This document shows positions 23,099-35,140 of a DNA stretch of 64,000 nucleotides, piece after piece (position 1 is the stretch's first letter; each line of letters opens with the position of its first letter). Under the pieces are notes generated by a model. It saw nothing but the letters and a program-made list of their open reading frames with translations. It was not told the origin of the DNA and searched no databases. The stretch is taken from contig JAWNGF010000003.1 in NCBI GenBank assembly GCA_037039685.1, positions 4,872,571 to 4,936,570 of the forward strand, read 5' to 3'. Both the position numbers and the translations under genes were made by a program. The stretch comes from Ceratobasidium sp. AG-K (lineage: Eukaryota > Basidiomycota > Agaricomycetes > Cantharellales > Ceratobasidiaceae).

Positions 23099-24745
23099 AT
23101 GGAGCATAAACAACCGAAATCCTATCAGAAATGGAGAGACTCCCAGAAAAAGCTAGACGATGCGATCCAACACTATCTCCGATGCGCCACTGAGCTTGAA
23201 TCTGGCGTAAGCCGCCCCACCCACGGTCTCAGCGACTCTCAGTCTCTCAAGAAAATCGTCCTGAAGGCTTATGACGATATAGAATCAACGTCTTTCCGCG
23301 TAGATAGGCTCGAACAAATGCAACGGGTGTTGATAGCCATCCGCAACGCACCAAGTCCATTAGTCCCAATCAACACACTTCCATCAGATATTTTGCATCA
23401 AATATTTTCTCTGATGGTCGGCCAACCCCAATATCATACACACGACCTTGACCCTCCACACATGTGGGATCTCAGTGACTCTGCACACAAAACTGTCCCT
23501 TCCCTGAAGACCCTCAGTCATGTATGCGCTCGCTGGCGAACAATCGTTATCAACACTCCCACGTTCTGGTCTCACGTTCACGTCAAGTTCAATAACCAGG
23601 GTGAACTCAAATCCCGTGACTGCCTGGAAACCTGCCTTGGGCGAGCGAGCAGCGCACCAATGTGTCTTTGCATTGATGGTCGAGGATCAATCCCCAAGAA
23701 GGGGTTCAAGATGTTACAGAAAGTTTTGGGCGCCAACGTCCACAACCTCGGTGTTCTGTGCTCGGAAGGGTACTTGAAGGGAAATCGAAGTCAACCTCGA
23801 GGCTACTGTCGGGATCTCAGCGTTGTGTCCTTTTGGCTAAACAACGGGCGACCTGGCACTGTTCATACCCTTGTGCTCAACCTGTATTCGCGTACGGTAA
23901 AGATAGATCCTAAAGCTCTTGCGCCAAATCAACAACAGCTAGATTTGTTTCTGGAACCTATCCGTGTACTTCACTTGCGAAGGGCATATTTTGATTGGGA
24001 TAGTCCCGTGTATCACAACCTGACTGTTCTTGAGCTTGTTAGGATGGGCTATAAGTTCACTGCGGCTGATCTTATGAAAACACTCTCAAATTGTTCAAAT
24101 TTGCATACTCTGCGACTTTACCACTTGCATTTGGGAGACCCCCCGGAAACCTCATTCGAACCAATTATCATGCCAGCTCTTAAGCGACTCGATATGAATA
24201 TATACCAGCGCCGCTTAGGCCGGCTGATGCCCAACATTTCTCTCGGATCACAGCAGTTGACTGTACAGTTGACAGTAGCGAAACACCATACTTGCCGGGA
24301 TTGCAATAGCAGCGATGATGATCTTCGAGCATTCTTCGCTCGGAGCGACGTCAAAACACTTTGTGTACAGCGTCTTGACACAGGTACCCTCAGTATGTAC
24401 TTGGCGGCTGTTCCGTTGCTAAACACGCTCATTGTTCTGGACGCGATGCCTGGACTCAGTCTTTCAGCTGCGCTCGCACGCTCCTCCCATTCAGGGTCTG
24501 AACGCGTACCTTTTTGTCCCGAGCTTCATACACTATACCTCGTGGACGGGAAATTTGATGTCCCGGGCGTACAAGCGATATTACAGATAAATCCGTCAAT
24601 CAAGAAATTGCGGTTCTTATCCTGCAAGTTCGAGCCCTCCGAAGAGGAGGTACTAGCTAGCTTGAAGCCGTGTGTGGATATCATTAGAAGCGAATCGTAC
24701 ATAAATCATCCTTATTTACGCAGCTGGTTTACCGATTTGAGCTGA
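23099..24745 (+). CDS. F-box protein with leucine-rich C-terminal region
   Basis: A single-exon ORF of about 548 residues from ATG 23099 (MEHKQPKSY). A helical N-terminus (residues about 5-80) is followed by an F-box reading INTLPSDILHQIFSLMV (about 85-105) and SHVCARWRTIVINTPTFWSHV (about 140-165). The remainder has irregular leucine-rich segments such as LTVLELVRMGYKFTAADLMK and LHTLYLVDGKFDVPGV. F-box proteins bind Skp1 in SCF ubiquitin ligases and recruit substrates through the C-terminal repeats. This layout is common in large Agaricomycete-specific F-box expansions. The substrate is unknown. No introns or lesions. Confidence 0.85.
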   Translation: MEHKQPKSYQKWRDSQKKLDDAIQHYLRCATELESGVSRPTHGLSDSQSLKKIVLKAYDDIESTSFRVDRLEQMQRVLIAIRNAPSPLVPINTLPSDILHQIFSLMVGQPQYHTHDLDPPHMWDLSDSAHKTVPSLKTLSHVCARWRTIVINTPTFWSHVHVKFNNQGELKSRDCLETCLGRASSAPMCLCIDGRGSIPKKGFKMLQKVLGANVHNLGVLCSEGYLKGNRSQPRGYCRDLSVVSFWLNNGRPGTVHTLVLNLYSRTVKIDPKALAPNQQQLDLFLEPIRVLHLRRAYFDWDSPVYHNLTVLELVRMGYKFTAADLMKTLSNCSNLHTLRLYHLHLGDPPETSFEPIIMPALKRLDMNIYQRRLGRLMPNISLGSQQLTVQLTVAKHHTCRDCNSSDDDLRAFFARSDVKTLCVQRLDTGTLSMYLAAVPLLNTLIVLDAMPGLSLSAALARSSHSGSERVPFCPELHTLYLVDGKFDVPGVQAILQINPSIKKLRFLSCKFEPSEEEVLASLKPCVDIIRSESYINHPYLRSWFTDLS

Positions 24746-25224
24746 TCCCAACTTTGTTCACTTTCATCGTCGTTGTAAATTTAGTTAGTTTGTAACGTTT
24801 ACCATGGGATAGGACTTGCGAAGATGTACAATATATTGGGGCGGTGTACATAGTCTATGTAAATGTCTAATATAATCGCGAAACGCTGAAATGGGAAGCA
24901 GTTAAAGTCTGGAGATTGTTGAAAAGTCGGGCCGGTACCGAGGTCGTAGTTCTGTAGGCCAATCACAAGCTGCTATTGGTAAGACGTGGCTATAAAGCAA
25001 CAGTATCTGTACATGTCATGTGTGGTTTTAATACTCCTAACATAATTTAACGGTTTCAAAGACTCATCAGTAAAGTATTAGTTAAGTGCTGAATCCTGTC
25101 GGTTATCTATCACCTCGAATGGAACTAGCAAGTACCACCAGCGCCGCACACCCGGCATCCGATTTGCTTCCGGGGTCGCCATCATCACCGTCAAGACACA
25201 CGCCCTCGCCATCCTCGAATCCCA
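24746..25224. other. Intergenic region and eL31 5' UTR
   Basis: AT-rich 3' flank of the F-box gene followed by the promoter and 5' UTR of eL31. No gene recognised. Confidence 0.6.
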
Positions 25225-25869
25225 ATGGTACGTATTACGCACTATTAAAACATCCCTCGCTAACGCCCCACCCAGGCTCGCACAAAATCCGACAAAAAGG
25301 CACGCCAGACTCGACATTTAGCACCATTATCCCACATTAACCCATCGTTTATGTAGACGGGCAAGACCCGCTCCGCGCTCCAGGACGTCGTCACCCGGGA
25401 GTACACGATCCACCTACACAAGCTCGTGCATGGACGTTCGTTCAAGAAGCGTGCGCCATGGGCGGTCAAGTCGGTCGTTACTTTTGCGCAAAAGGTGCGT
25501 CTCGTTGCGTTTGGATTTGGATTTGGATTCGGCTAAGTGGGAGTGGGTTGTAGGCGATGGGTGTCAAGGACGTCCGAGTTGACCCCAGGTTGAACCAAGA
25601 GCTTTGGAAGCAGGGTGTTAAGAGTGTTCCTCACCGTGTCCGCGTCAAGCTTGAGCGTAAGTACTCGTTATATCTCTATTAATTTATATATAACCTGTCG
25701 TTTACAGGCAAGCGAAATGATGACGAGGACGCCAAGGAGAAGCTGTACGTCTATGCGTCGGTGATTCCCACTGCCCCGAACGCCTTCAAGGCAAGTTCCT
25801 TCCCGCCGACTAGACTTCCACTAACCGCCGATACAGGGGCTGCAAACCGTTGTTGTCGAGGCAGAGTGA
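25225..25869 (+). CDS. RPL31: 60S ribosomal protein eL31
   Basis: Five exons (25225-25227, 25357-25494, 25554-25656, 25708-25790, 25837-25869) give about 119 residues. The sequence reads [79 protein letters not shown] and ends LQTVVVEAE, the full eL31 pattern. It belongs to the large subunit near the peptide exit tunnel. The first coding exon is just the ATG, split from codon 2 by an intron (GTACGT...GTAG). The fourth intron has a GC donor (AAG|GCAAGT). Both features follow from frame continuity. Strong expression is expected. Confidence 0.95.
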
Positions 25870-26517
25870 TTGGTGTGTTTGTTGTACTTGTTTCTATCAT
25901 CACTTTTGCACGATATGCATATGTCCACTTGAATGCGCTATGCTATGCTTTAGGTCCAATTTGTTTGGCGACCCTGAGTCTTTGCTTGACTGGAATGGTA
26001 TGGGTGGATCGAATTTCGACGGGCAAATGGCTTGAGACCCGCCGCTATTGTCAGCCACCAGGAGGGTTTCAGGGGCAGAGAGACTAGCGCACCACTAGCG
26101 TATCTTTTGAAGCTTGCGGCTTGAGTTTGATGGTTAATTCAGTCGGCCTTAACGGTGCCATTTGAAGTCAGAGTTTCAGGAGGTTGGCGTGTCTCTCAAC
26201 GCTAGCGGCTGGAACCATAGTGATTCATTCGGCATGAGCCGTACCGCCAACGCCGTGCCATTGAGCATTGATATTCAGGAACGAAACTCTACATCGACGA
26301 ACAAAATAATTCCAAGGAAATGCGATGTCCAAAGTTTGTGTTTGTTTGACCCGGGTGAGATCAAGCGCCGTCGACCTGGTTTTGCAGCCCACCACTTGCC
26401 GACTTTTTTCCTCTCTCGGTGGCAGTTGTGCCGAAGCGACATTCTTTACGCGCGACGCTAGCTTGATTAGACACACATCCGCTTTTGTTGCACGAAAAAA
26501 TTGGGATACATGACACG
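25870..26517. other. Intergenic region
   Basis: 3' flank of eL31 and promoter region of the GT69 gene. No gene recognised. Confidence 0.5.
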
Positions 26518-28249
26518 ATGAAACCCGCCCAGCCCAGTCCCGCAATTACCTTTCTTCGTCGTATTCCAACGCCTATCGCACTTGCTATTGGTGTAATTCT
26601 CGGCTTGGGTGTGTCGCAATTATGGAGTAGCAGCCGATCTGTGAGTCTAGAGATTCATTGCCGTTCGCGGCTAACCCTTCCAGTCGCATGGTTATCCCAC
26701 ATGGGACGGTGGAGCCTCTCTAAAATCAACGCGACCGCACCGACTAAACAGCTACCAACCGACAGTCCCACCCACACCTGACCAGCGCTTCAGAATCCTT
26801 ACCCTGCTGTCCACCTTGTCTCCCCACCACACAAGGACATGCACACGCAACTCCCAACCTGGCTACGTCAAGCAAGTCGAAGAGCGTTATACGCCCCTCG
26901 TCGGACACAGCAGACCCTCGCGTGGAGGGATATTTGGATCCTGGGCCGCAGGGCATGAGGACGAACACGGTATGACGCGTCGCAGCGCTGAACTCGCCGC
27001 GCTGGGACACAAATACTTTTTCGCCATCAACCTGTACAACTCGTTTGACGTTATTCCCGACCTGTTTGCGACGCTGTTCCGTGTCGGCGCAGTATTGGGG
27101 TACCACAACGTGTTTGTCTCGATCTACGAAAACGGCTCGTCGGACCAGACCAAGGCCCTCTTGCGAATTTTCGACTCGCTTACGAGGAGCGTCGGGATGC
27201 GCGTCGTGATTCGAATGTCGAAGCGTAAACGAGGGGCGTTTAATCATCGTATCGAGTACCTCGCTGAAGTCCGAAACGCGGCAATGGTCCCCCTGCACGA
27301 GTTGCGTGAAGACGAGGGCGAGGTGTTCGATTCGGTTGTGTTTATGAACGACGTGTTGCCATGTATCGACGACGTACTCGAGCTTATTTGGCAGAGCCGG
27401 AGACAGAATGCGGGTCTGACGTGTGCGGCGGATTACATGTTCCACGACGGAGTGGTGAGTTCCTTCCTAGTCGCTTGGAATTGAGATTAATTTCGTAGGG
27501 CGCGCCGGTGTTTTACGACAACTGGGTCGCACGGGACATCAACGGTACCGCACTCGAAAACGCGCCGTTTGAACAAGTATTCCACCACCCCGAGTCGTCG
27601 GATCGATTCCAGCGGCATTTACCCATCCAAGTCCAGTCGTGCTGGAACGGTATCGCCGTGCTCGACCCCGCTCCACTCTACGCCACCCCGCACGTCCGGT
27701 TCCGCATGGCCAGAATCGCCGAGGGCGAGTGTTCAGCGAGCGAGTGTAGTTTGATTGGCAACGACTATTGGAACGCTGGGTACGGTCGAATCATCATGGT
27801 CCCTCGCGTCAAACTGGCCTACGATAAAGTAAGTTCCTCATTCCATCTTGGTTCATACCCTAACAAGTTCCCGGCGAGTAGAAAGTCTGGGACATTATCC
27901 ACCCTGCCAGACGCAACCTCACCTCTATCCGGGGGTACGTCCGACTCGGTGGACTGCCCGACGATCCTCGCACAGACCCACAAGACCGATCATGGTACGG
28001 TCCGCACGACCGATTGTTTGTCCCTGAAGAGTCGGAACAGCTCGATTTCGTGCCTGGGCCCAAGGCTGGTGCGTACACACTCTTGTTGTTTGAACGCTCG
28101 CTGATTTTTGTGTAGTTTGGTGCTGGGGCTGGGACGGTGCGGGAGACTTGGATGGGCCGGACGTGGACCCGATTTGGGAGGCGATGCCGAATAGGACGAC
28201 GTTGCCCGAGGCGGTCAAGGTTAAGCATGATCGTAGTATGGAGCTATAG
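26518..28249 (+). CDS. GT69 glycosyltransferase, CAP59/CMT1 type
   Basis: Five exons (26518-26640, 26684-27454, 27499-27828, 27882-28068, 28116-28249), about 514 residues. A short cytosolic N-terminus and one membrane segment (TPIALAIGVILGLGVSQLW, residues about 19-38) predict a Golgi type II protein. The catalytic part shows YFFAINLYNSFDVIPDLF, VFVSIYENGSSDQTKALL, RIEYLAEVRN, VVFMNDVLPCIDDVLEL, CAADYMFHD and FYDNWVARDING, the CAP59_mtransfer pattern; the DV in FMNDV is where the metal-binding acids lie. Relatives include the Cryptococcus alpha-1,3-mannosyltransferase Cmt1 and Cap59. Donor and acceptor here are unknown. It is the first of three co-oriented surface-glycan genes. Confidence 0.9.
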
Positions 28250-28459
28250 ATTGGTAGACTAGTTTGTTGTATTGTACGCTTTTATTAGTTGTTTCAAAGT
28301 TTTTGTGTGGATTTGTGGCGAGGACGCGTGCATTGGGAGGTTGGCTTAGTACATGCTGAGTTTCTCTTGGGTGAGTTTTCAGTTGATATAAACGTGGTCG
28401 AAACCTGCGCGCGCGTTGGTCTTCGTTTGCTCGTCCTCTTGACAGTGTAAGTTTGATGA

Positions 28460-30200
28460 TTACAATCCGAGTTCTGGCGGCAAGAAACCTTTAGTAGCAG
28501 ATTGTTGGTTCGCGCTGAACCAGTTAACCGACGCATAATCTTTATCCTCCCACGACAATGCATATAGCCATGCTCCTAAACCACCACTCGTGACTTGAAC
28601 ATACTGTGGAATTTAGATTTGCCATACATGTAATGATACAGAAACTGAACTTGATTGTTTGGACTAACGGCCTTGAGAACACCCGCCGTGACGTTGCCAC
28701 CAGGTACTGGACGACTCAATCGATTTCCACCTGTTTTATCATGATGTAAGTTCCTACGCTCGAATATTGCTTACCTTCCAGTTATTATCTGCTACTTCGG
28801 GGTCATCTCGGACCAATATCCATGAGAAGTTCTGGTGACTATATGCGAGCGATTCGTCCTTACGGTAAAGTGCAATTCGCGCACGGTAGGCAGACAGGGT
28901 TGCGAGCAATCGGCCCGTCACGGTTCGGTTAATGTGTTTCCTGGATCTTTTTGAGTATCCCAGTAGTATATCAATCGAAAAACGCGCCCGTCTCCGTCTG
29001 ACAGAGAAAAGTAAACGGGTGGTTTAGAATTCAAGAATTCTAACCCGGTATACTCACAACTTTCTTCCTTGTACTATAATCAGGCCTCAGTGCACACGAC
29101 TTCAACAAGAATCGTCATAGATCATACCTCGTATATGTAATCCCCTAAGTACACCATGGCGTCTGTATTAGTCGACCTTGCGGCGTAACCGTACGCGTTG
29201 AAGTATCCAAACGGATAATTGGAACAAGAAAACACTGAGAGGGTGAGTGGCTTTCCACCATTTACTAATGGCATAAATTTATGATCCATTGATCCATCCC
29301 TAGAAGCGAGATTCATACCTTCTTGGGCAGGAGAGCCTGGGCAACCAAGAGTCCTAGTTCTGCCAGGAGGCGAGACTGTATTGGGGTTCGCACAATCGTC
29401 CAATGTATACCTATTTACAGAGTAAGTTTCAGACGGGAGTTCATTATATGCGTGCGGAACTGGTCAAGAGACTGACCAGTACCAAGTATCGGGCTTGAAT
29501 TCACGCGCCTCGAACTTGACTGAGACATCCTAAGTAAGGAATATATCTCTAGGTTGTAAGACTACAAACCTGTAAAGTCAACGTTCCGGCTTGTAAACGC
29601 CGCGCCCTTGGTTATAACATTCACCTTGAGCTGTGTGCTGCATACGATTGAACTCTTAGGGAATCTGTTGGGTTTCAGGCGAGCTGGGACTTGTCAAAAA
29701 CTTGGTACCGGACGCAGACTAGCACTGATTGATCCGGCCCAGCTCCTTGAGGATAAGCTCTCGTCCACAGCAACACAGAGGCATCATACGGGTCACCCTA
29801 GACATATTTCATGGTGAGCCATAAAGTGTGATTAACTTTCCATTTCACTCACGCTCGCAACGTTGTGGGAAAACATGATTCCACCGTTCCAAGTCATCGG
29901 AGCTTAGAAGCGTAAACTCAGTAATCTACCGACACTTCTTGGTATACTTCCAACTTTACTAAAGTTAGCGCTGTAGAAAGTTGGATACGATTCGTCAACA
30001 AAAGGCGAGGCTTGGGCGGTCTTTCCATCTGGAGCTTTCTGCGTTGGGTGGAATATGCTACTAAGATTGGCGTCCAGCAAGCACGAGATGAAGTTGGCGA
30101 CTCGGCCAGTTTGGGCTTCGAACCGACATACCTGCGAATGGCCAACGAATGGGCTTTTGTACCCTAGGTTGACTTCGAAGAGCGAGTGGCATGGTGTCGC
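28460..30200 (-). pseudogene. PhoD-like alkaline phosphatase, decayed with an internal deletion
   Basis: Minus-strand pieces follow a fungal PhoD phosphatase: YKSPFVGHSQ (30160), FHPTQKAPDG (30040), HNVASGDPYDASVLLWTRAYP (29830-29780), VKFEAREFKPDTWYW (29510), PPGRTRTLGCPGSP (29370), FSCSNYPFGYFNAYGYAAR (29230), MVYLGDYIYE (29150), IALYRKDESLAYSHQ (28860) and VRDDPEVADN (28800). The last should be DDHEVADN, so a conserved His is Pro. Then the text jumps to a C-terminal NRLSRPVPGGNVTAGVLK (28740); most of the catalytic centre normally between them is absent. A frame break lies near 29690. PhoD enzymes are secreted metal-dependent phosphodiesterases/phosphatases. The product would be inactive. 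Confidence 0.72.
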
Positions 30201-30782
30201 CAGTGAGTTGCACCTCGCACAGTCTCCTTGGCTAGTTTGGTATTTTAAGTATGCCGCTTGGCGCTCTCAAGGCTCCATAACTTGGTAACCCACAACATTA
30301 TTCGCTTAAGCTTGGGTGGTGGTGGACGTAGCGCTTAGTGAGGCTGAAAGCGTACACGTTGTTGCTTGAGCTGCAAGGTTTCTCTTGAAGTTATGATAAG
30401 TTCAATTAGAAATAAGCTCGGCTTTTGTCGACGGTAACACGATCGAACACCTTGGTGCACAGCTCTCCTACATTTATGATATTTTAATGGTCCGTAGGAA
30501 TCCCAGTGTGAGCTGCGGTATTTATGCGATCTCAACATGACGAAGGCGACACGCAAGGGGGAAGCGGTTTACGGATGTGAACAAACTCACGTGAATACGT
30601 GTATTGTCATAACCTGGTTGTCTAATAGAAAAGATAAATAAAGACAAGGAAACAGGAGGCGATATAGAGAAGCTTTTGGTCGCAAGCTCGTCGACCTGGG
30701 CTGGGTCAATCCTTGATTGCCAGATGATCGAGGGCGCGAAAAAAAACACGTGATCGACACCTCCCCCTCTTGACCACCAGCC
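30201..30782. other. Intergenic region
   Basis: Divergent region between the PhoD relic and the GT90 gene. No gene recognised. Confidence 0.5.
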
Positions 30783-33107
30783 ATGGGCGACTCGTCGCTG
30801 GGAGATATTCTCCGGCGTTTCCGCATCCCACTCTTCATCCTGGGCATCTTCCTCCTGATTAAAGCACTCCCTCAATCACAGCCTCACCTCCAAGAAGTGC
30901 ACAAATGGACGACGACCCAACTCAAAGCGCTCCTCACTTCGTCTGGTCCAAAGCCTATCGAGCACCCAATCCCACGACTAATGCTGGCTGCAAATCGAAA
31001 ATACAAGGGCATGCTTAATCGACAGAGTGCGACGCTGGGTGATGCCGTGAAAGAATACGAGCGGAGGTATGGACGGCCTCCACCACGCGGATTCGACGAG
31101 TGGTTCGAGTTTGCAAAGGAAAATGGGTGCAAGATAATCGATGAATATGACGGGATGGTCAAGGACCTCGAGCCATTTTGGTCCCTCGAGGGTGTTGAGA
31201 TGCGTCGACGGGCTGAGCAGGTGGGCTATTCTGCATTTGACGGATTTTAGACTTGTTGACGCGTTTTTCTAGGTGGGCGAGTTGGCGTCGATTGACCTTG
31301 TGAGGATCAAGAATGGAAACGTGACACTCGTTAATGTCGAGCGTGGACATAACGGGAATGAAGTTAGTGCGCGTGCGCAGGGGTTTGCTACGATGCTTGA
31401 AAAATATCTCCAAAAGGTGTGTCGTTTGCAATTTCTAGACTCTGGCTAACTCGGTTGCAGCTACCCGATATGACGTTTGCTATCAACGGCCGTTCGGAAG
31501 GACGTGTGCTCGTACCTTGGGCCCACCTCGAATACCCCAATAGCACAAACCAAGACTCGTCGGTTGGACTAGCGGCCATGCTCGGATACACAGAAGGCAC
31601 GTCGCGTCTATACCCTATCGCGACCTTCTAACACGCTTGCATAGACAAAGACGCCCACCTCATCGCCGACTGGCAAGGCACTGGCTCAGTCTGGGAATCC
31701 TATCGTCGCACCTGCCCACCCGACACCGAAGCCCGGCGTCTGTTCCATTCTATCCGAGGTCACGGTTCCGCCCCGTCTGCATTTAGCCGCGCAAAGGGCC
31801 AAGCTGCCATCTCCACCACCGAATTCGAACAAACCGACGAAGACCCATACCCGGGCGCCGATGCTGACTTTACGTTTGTCGAAGACGTCGAGGCCGCGTA
31901 TGATTATTGTGCTCGACCGGCGGCGCATATCGAGAGCGGTCACTTTTTCTCGGATTGGAGGACGATTCCGGCATTGTACCCCGTGTTTAGCCCTGCCAAG
32001 GCGCCAGGGTATAGTGACTTGCTTATTCCGAGCCATTATTACTATGCGCATACGAAGAGGTGAGTCTTGGGATATTCTTGACAGGTTTGGTTTGTATTTA
32101 TATCATTGTTTTTCTAGGTACACGTATGGGTACGATAGCATCAACACAATTGTCAAGGACATTGACGACATGGAGATTCCCTGGGACCGCAAGGTGGACA
32201 AGATCTTCTGGCGAGGCGCGTCGACTGGAGGTGGAAACTCGCCTCCAGGATATATGGCACATTACCAGAGGCATCGGTGAGTTGTGATAATTTGGTATAA
32301 ATCAATTATATTAACCCACGTAGGTTCATCCACCAGGCGTCTTCCAAGTCGACGCAAAACAAAACCGTTGTGTACGCGCACCCAAGCAAACCAAAGGAGT
32401 ACTATGCCCACCAAGTACCACAAAAGGACCTAAATGAGCACATGATCGACGCCGCGTTTACCAAGGCTGTTTGTAAGTCCCCGCCTCCCATTCAGTTCCG
32501 CCAACTAATTCAAGTAGCTTGTATGGAATATCCCGGAGGATGTGCGGCCATGCGCAAGGAGATGCGATTCTCCGAGCCTGTTCAGCTGGGCGAGCACTGG
32601 AAGTACCGATACCTCCTAGACCTCGACGGACAGAGCTACTCCGCGCATTTCTTTGCGTTCTTGGCGAGCCAGAGCGCGGTGATCAAAGCAACGGTGTATC
32701 GCGAATTTTACAGCGACTGGATCCAGCCCTGGTAAGTCCACTCCAGCTCCCAGTCTCACGAGTTGTTGCTTATACTATGTAGGCTTCACTACATCCCCCT
32801 GAGCGGCGGGTACGACGAACTCTACAATATTCATGCCTACTTTTCCCCTCCTTCGACCAAAATGGCGACCATTGCCTCGAAAGAACTGCACGTCAATGCA
32901 ACTGCTCCGCTGCCCAAGCGGGAAGTGACAGACGGCGACGTCTTGCTCAAAAAAATCGCCCGGTTCGGACGACAGTGGAAGCAAACCGCCGGGAGGAGGG
33001 AGGATATGGAGGCGTATGTGTATCGGTTGTGCTTAGAATATGCACGGTTGTGGGCCGACGATCGGGATGCGTGGAATTTCGTGATGCCTGCTGGGTCGGA
33101 GGCTTGA
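30783..33107 (+). CDS. GT90 glycosyltransferase, CAP10 type
   Basis: Eight exons (30783-31220, 31273-31416, 31461-31596, 31645-32059, 32118-32276, 32324-32472, 32518-32731, 32783-33107), about 660 residues. An N-terminal membrane anchor (FRIPLFILGIFLLIKAL, residues 13-29) precedes a stem and the CAP10 domain: YGRPPPRGFDEWFEFAKENG, WRGASTGGG, HQASSKS, KYRYLLDLDGQSYSAHFF, VYREFYSDWIQPWLHYIPLS. CAP10/GT90 enzymes are Golgi transferases; Cryptococcus members include xylosyltransferases needed for capsule, animal relatives (POGLUT) modify EGF domains. The third intron uses a GC donor (GAAG|GCACGT), required by frame. It neighbours the GT69 and SGNH-like genes in the same direction. Confidence 0.93.
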
Positions 33108-33280
33108 GGTGTATTTGCTATTTGGCTACGATTATTGTAATAGATGAGTTTTATCTTGTTTTATAAACCCTGGGCTCTGGTCACGGTAGTAGTCTCATAT
33201 TACAATCACTACGATCGCCCGTGTTTACACAAATCAGTTGGGGAAACAAGATATAAAACCTGGCCAAAACATCAAAATGG

Positions 33281-34780
33281 TTATTCTTGGATGTAACACT
33301 GATCCCAGTGCTCGCCATAGAGCATACTGCTGAATTCTATCCTTAGACTCTCCTCCCGATTGGCAATCGCGAATAGGCACCAAGGGCTTGGCGCTATAAA
33401 TGCGAATACAAGCTCAGATGGAACCCATAAGAGCAACTCGCCATCCGCACTCACAACCCACCCATCAGGGTTTGGAGGAAGGCCACGTTTACCAATGGTA
33501 GAGGCGCTTGTGCGTGTGTTGGCATTCCACACCCGGATGATGTGATCTTTGCAACTCGATAGAATGCGAGTGCCATCGGGAGAAAATGCCACCGATGTAA
33601 TCCCCCCAGTGTGGCCCACGAATGGGCCTGCAACCAGTCCACGGTTTCTGAAACATAAAGTACGGCTCCAAGTGGCTGTAGAGCGGCCAGTGTCCGCACT
33701 TCGTCATCCAGTTCTGTCAACGCGGCAAGCTGTTGGATAGAGACTGGCTCCTGAACGCAAACCACCGTATTCCATACACAAGGTATGTTGTCGATCACTT
33801 GCGGCTCCAGGTCTTCATCTTCGAGTGCCACTTGTAGGATAGTAGTATACAACGAGTCGATCGCTGAGCACTGCTTAGTAGACACTGGACTCATGGAAAG
33901 CGCGGACCGAAGGCGTCACTGGGAATCAATTCTAGCCTTGTGGGGCCCAATATATCGAACCAAGGTTGCCGCATAAATGAAAAGAGCCCCAGACCACTGA
34001 GTAAGCTCCTTGATCTCATTGGAGGCTGGTGACATGGACTCCAGCTCAGCCGTTAGATATAGTTCGATATCTGCTTGTACCAACGATTTCTTAACTTCGT
34101 GTAGGCGCATGATTTTGCGAGGTTCCTGAATCCGAGCCATTACCCTATCGTAAATCTCTGGCTCAGGTCGGCTCGCTACAAAGAACTTTAGGGGAATGTC
34201 TAGTGTTGTGCAAACCTCTAAGCGAGGCCTCGGGTCCTCCCCATACTCCGGTGGCGATTCGTGTGGTGGTGTGCATCGAAGGATTAACAGATGTAGCAGG
34301 TCCAGGAGAATCATCGGTTGAATTGGGAGATCCAGTAGCTGGAAGAGGCTCGATGATTGTGGGAGGTCTATTTCCTGGGTTTACATGGGTACCTGGCACT
34401 GGCGATGGGTGCTCGACACTCGTCAAGGCCCTTGGGATGCCGTTGGTTTAAACAGTTTGTCCACTTTCTCGTGCAGGAACTTCCAGGCTCCTCGCTTCGA
34501 TCTTGAGGCGGAAGGATCCATCACTGACTATCGAGTTGTCAATGTGTAGCTCAGCTCGTCGTTGTACGTGATAGGCAGGATGCAGTGTTGTTTGTCCATC
34601 AGTGGTCCCGTGATCCCGCCTAACGCTACAACGGCTGCAGATATGGCACAAGACCTTCTCAGCCATGGGTATTAACTGAATTATGACTTGTTTTATTGGC
34701 CCGACTTCAGCAATCGAGTCGCGGCTTGCAGAGAAAGAAAATATAACTCGGCATAGGTTAAACCACTCTGGTCTGCCCAT
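33281..34780 (-). pseudogene. Collapsed NACHT-WD40 (STAND-type) receptor
   Basis: Pieces of a fungal NLR-like protein in order on the minus strand: IKQVIIQLIPMAEKV (34680), WKFLHEKVDKLFKPT (34480), IPLKFFVASRPEPEIYDRVM (34190-34130), ELTQWSGALFIYAATLVRYI (34010-33950), LYTTILQVALEDEDLE (33850), a single WD40 repeat [32 protein letters not shown] (33618-33525), and the usual end [12 protein letters not shown]...GEHWDQCY. No Walker A motif is found in the region where it should lie, frames change near 33620 and 34440, and the usual long WD40 array is reduced to one repeat. STAND proteins of this kind act in fungal self/non-self recognition and programmed death. This copy should be non-functional. 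Confidence 0.72.
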
Positions 34781-35140
34781 CTTGTTGACTGGAACTCTCC
34801 TCTCAGATAGAGAGCATACCTCAGCTCGTGTATAGTTTTATAATAGTTTTGTACAACTGGCTGTTCAACTACCTGAGGACATTATATATGCTTGCAGTAG
34901 CTTGTCACGGTACGAACAAAAACACCCTACAAACCCGTGTTAATGCACGAAAGGTACACACGAGATAAATCTAAACAAGTAGAAAACAGGAAGGGTCCAC
35001 ACTGATCAAGGATGTAAGTCAAAGTCGACTATAAAGGCTTGGTTAGGAACGTTGTATGCACTTATTGTGTCCGAGTCAAGTAATTGTCATCGGCGCTTGT
35101 GTCTGACCTTGCGGAAGCGAAGCAAAAACCTGACTTTGAC
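34781..35140. other. Intergenic region
   Basis: Divergent region between the NACHT relic and the SGNH-like gene. No gene recognised. Confidence 0.5.

Noticed and set aside
26744..27445. A 233-codon ORF on the minus strand
   Set aside because: It is a shadow of the GT69 exon, arising from G/C-biased third positions; no motif or start context of its own.
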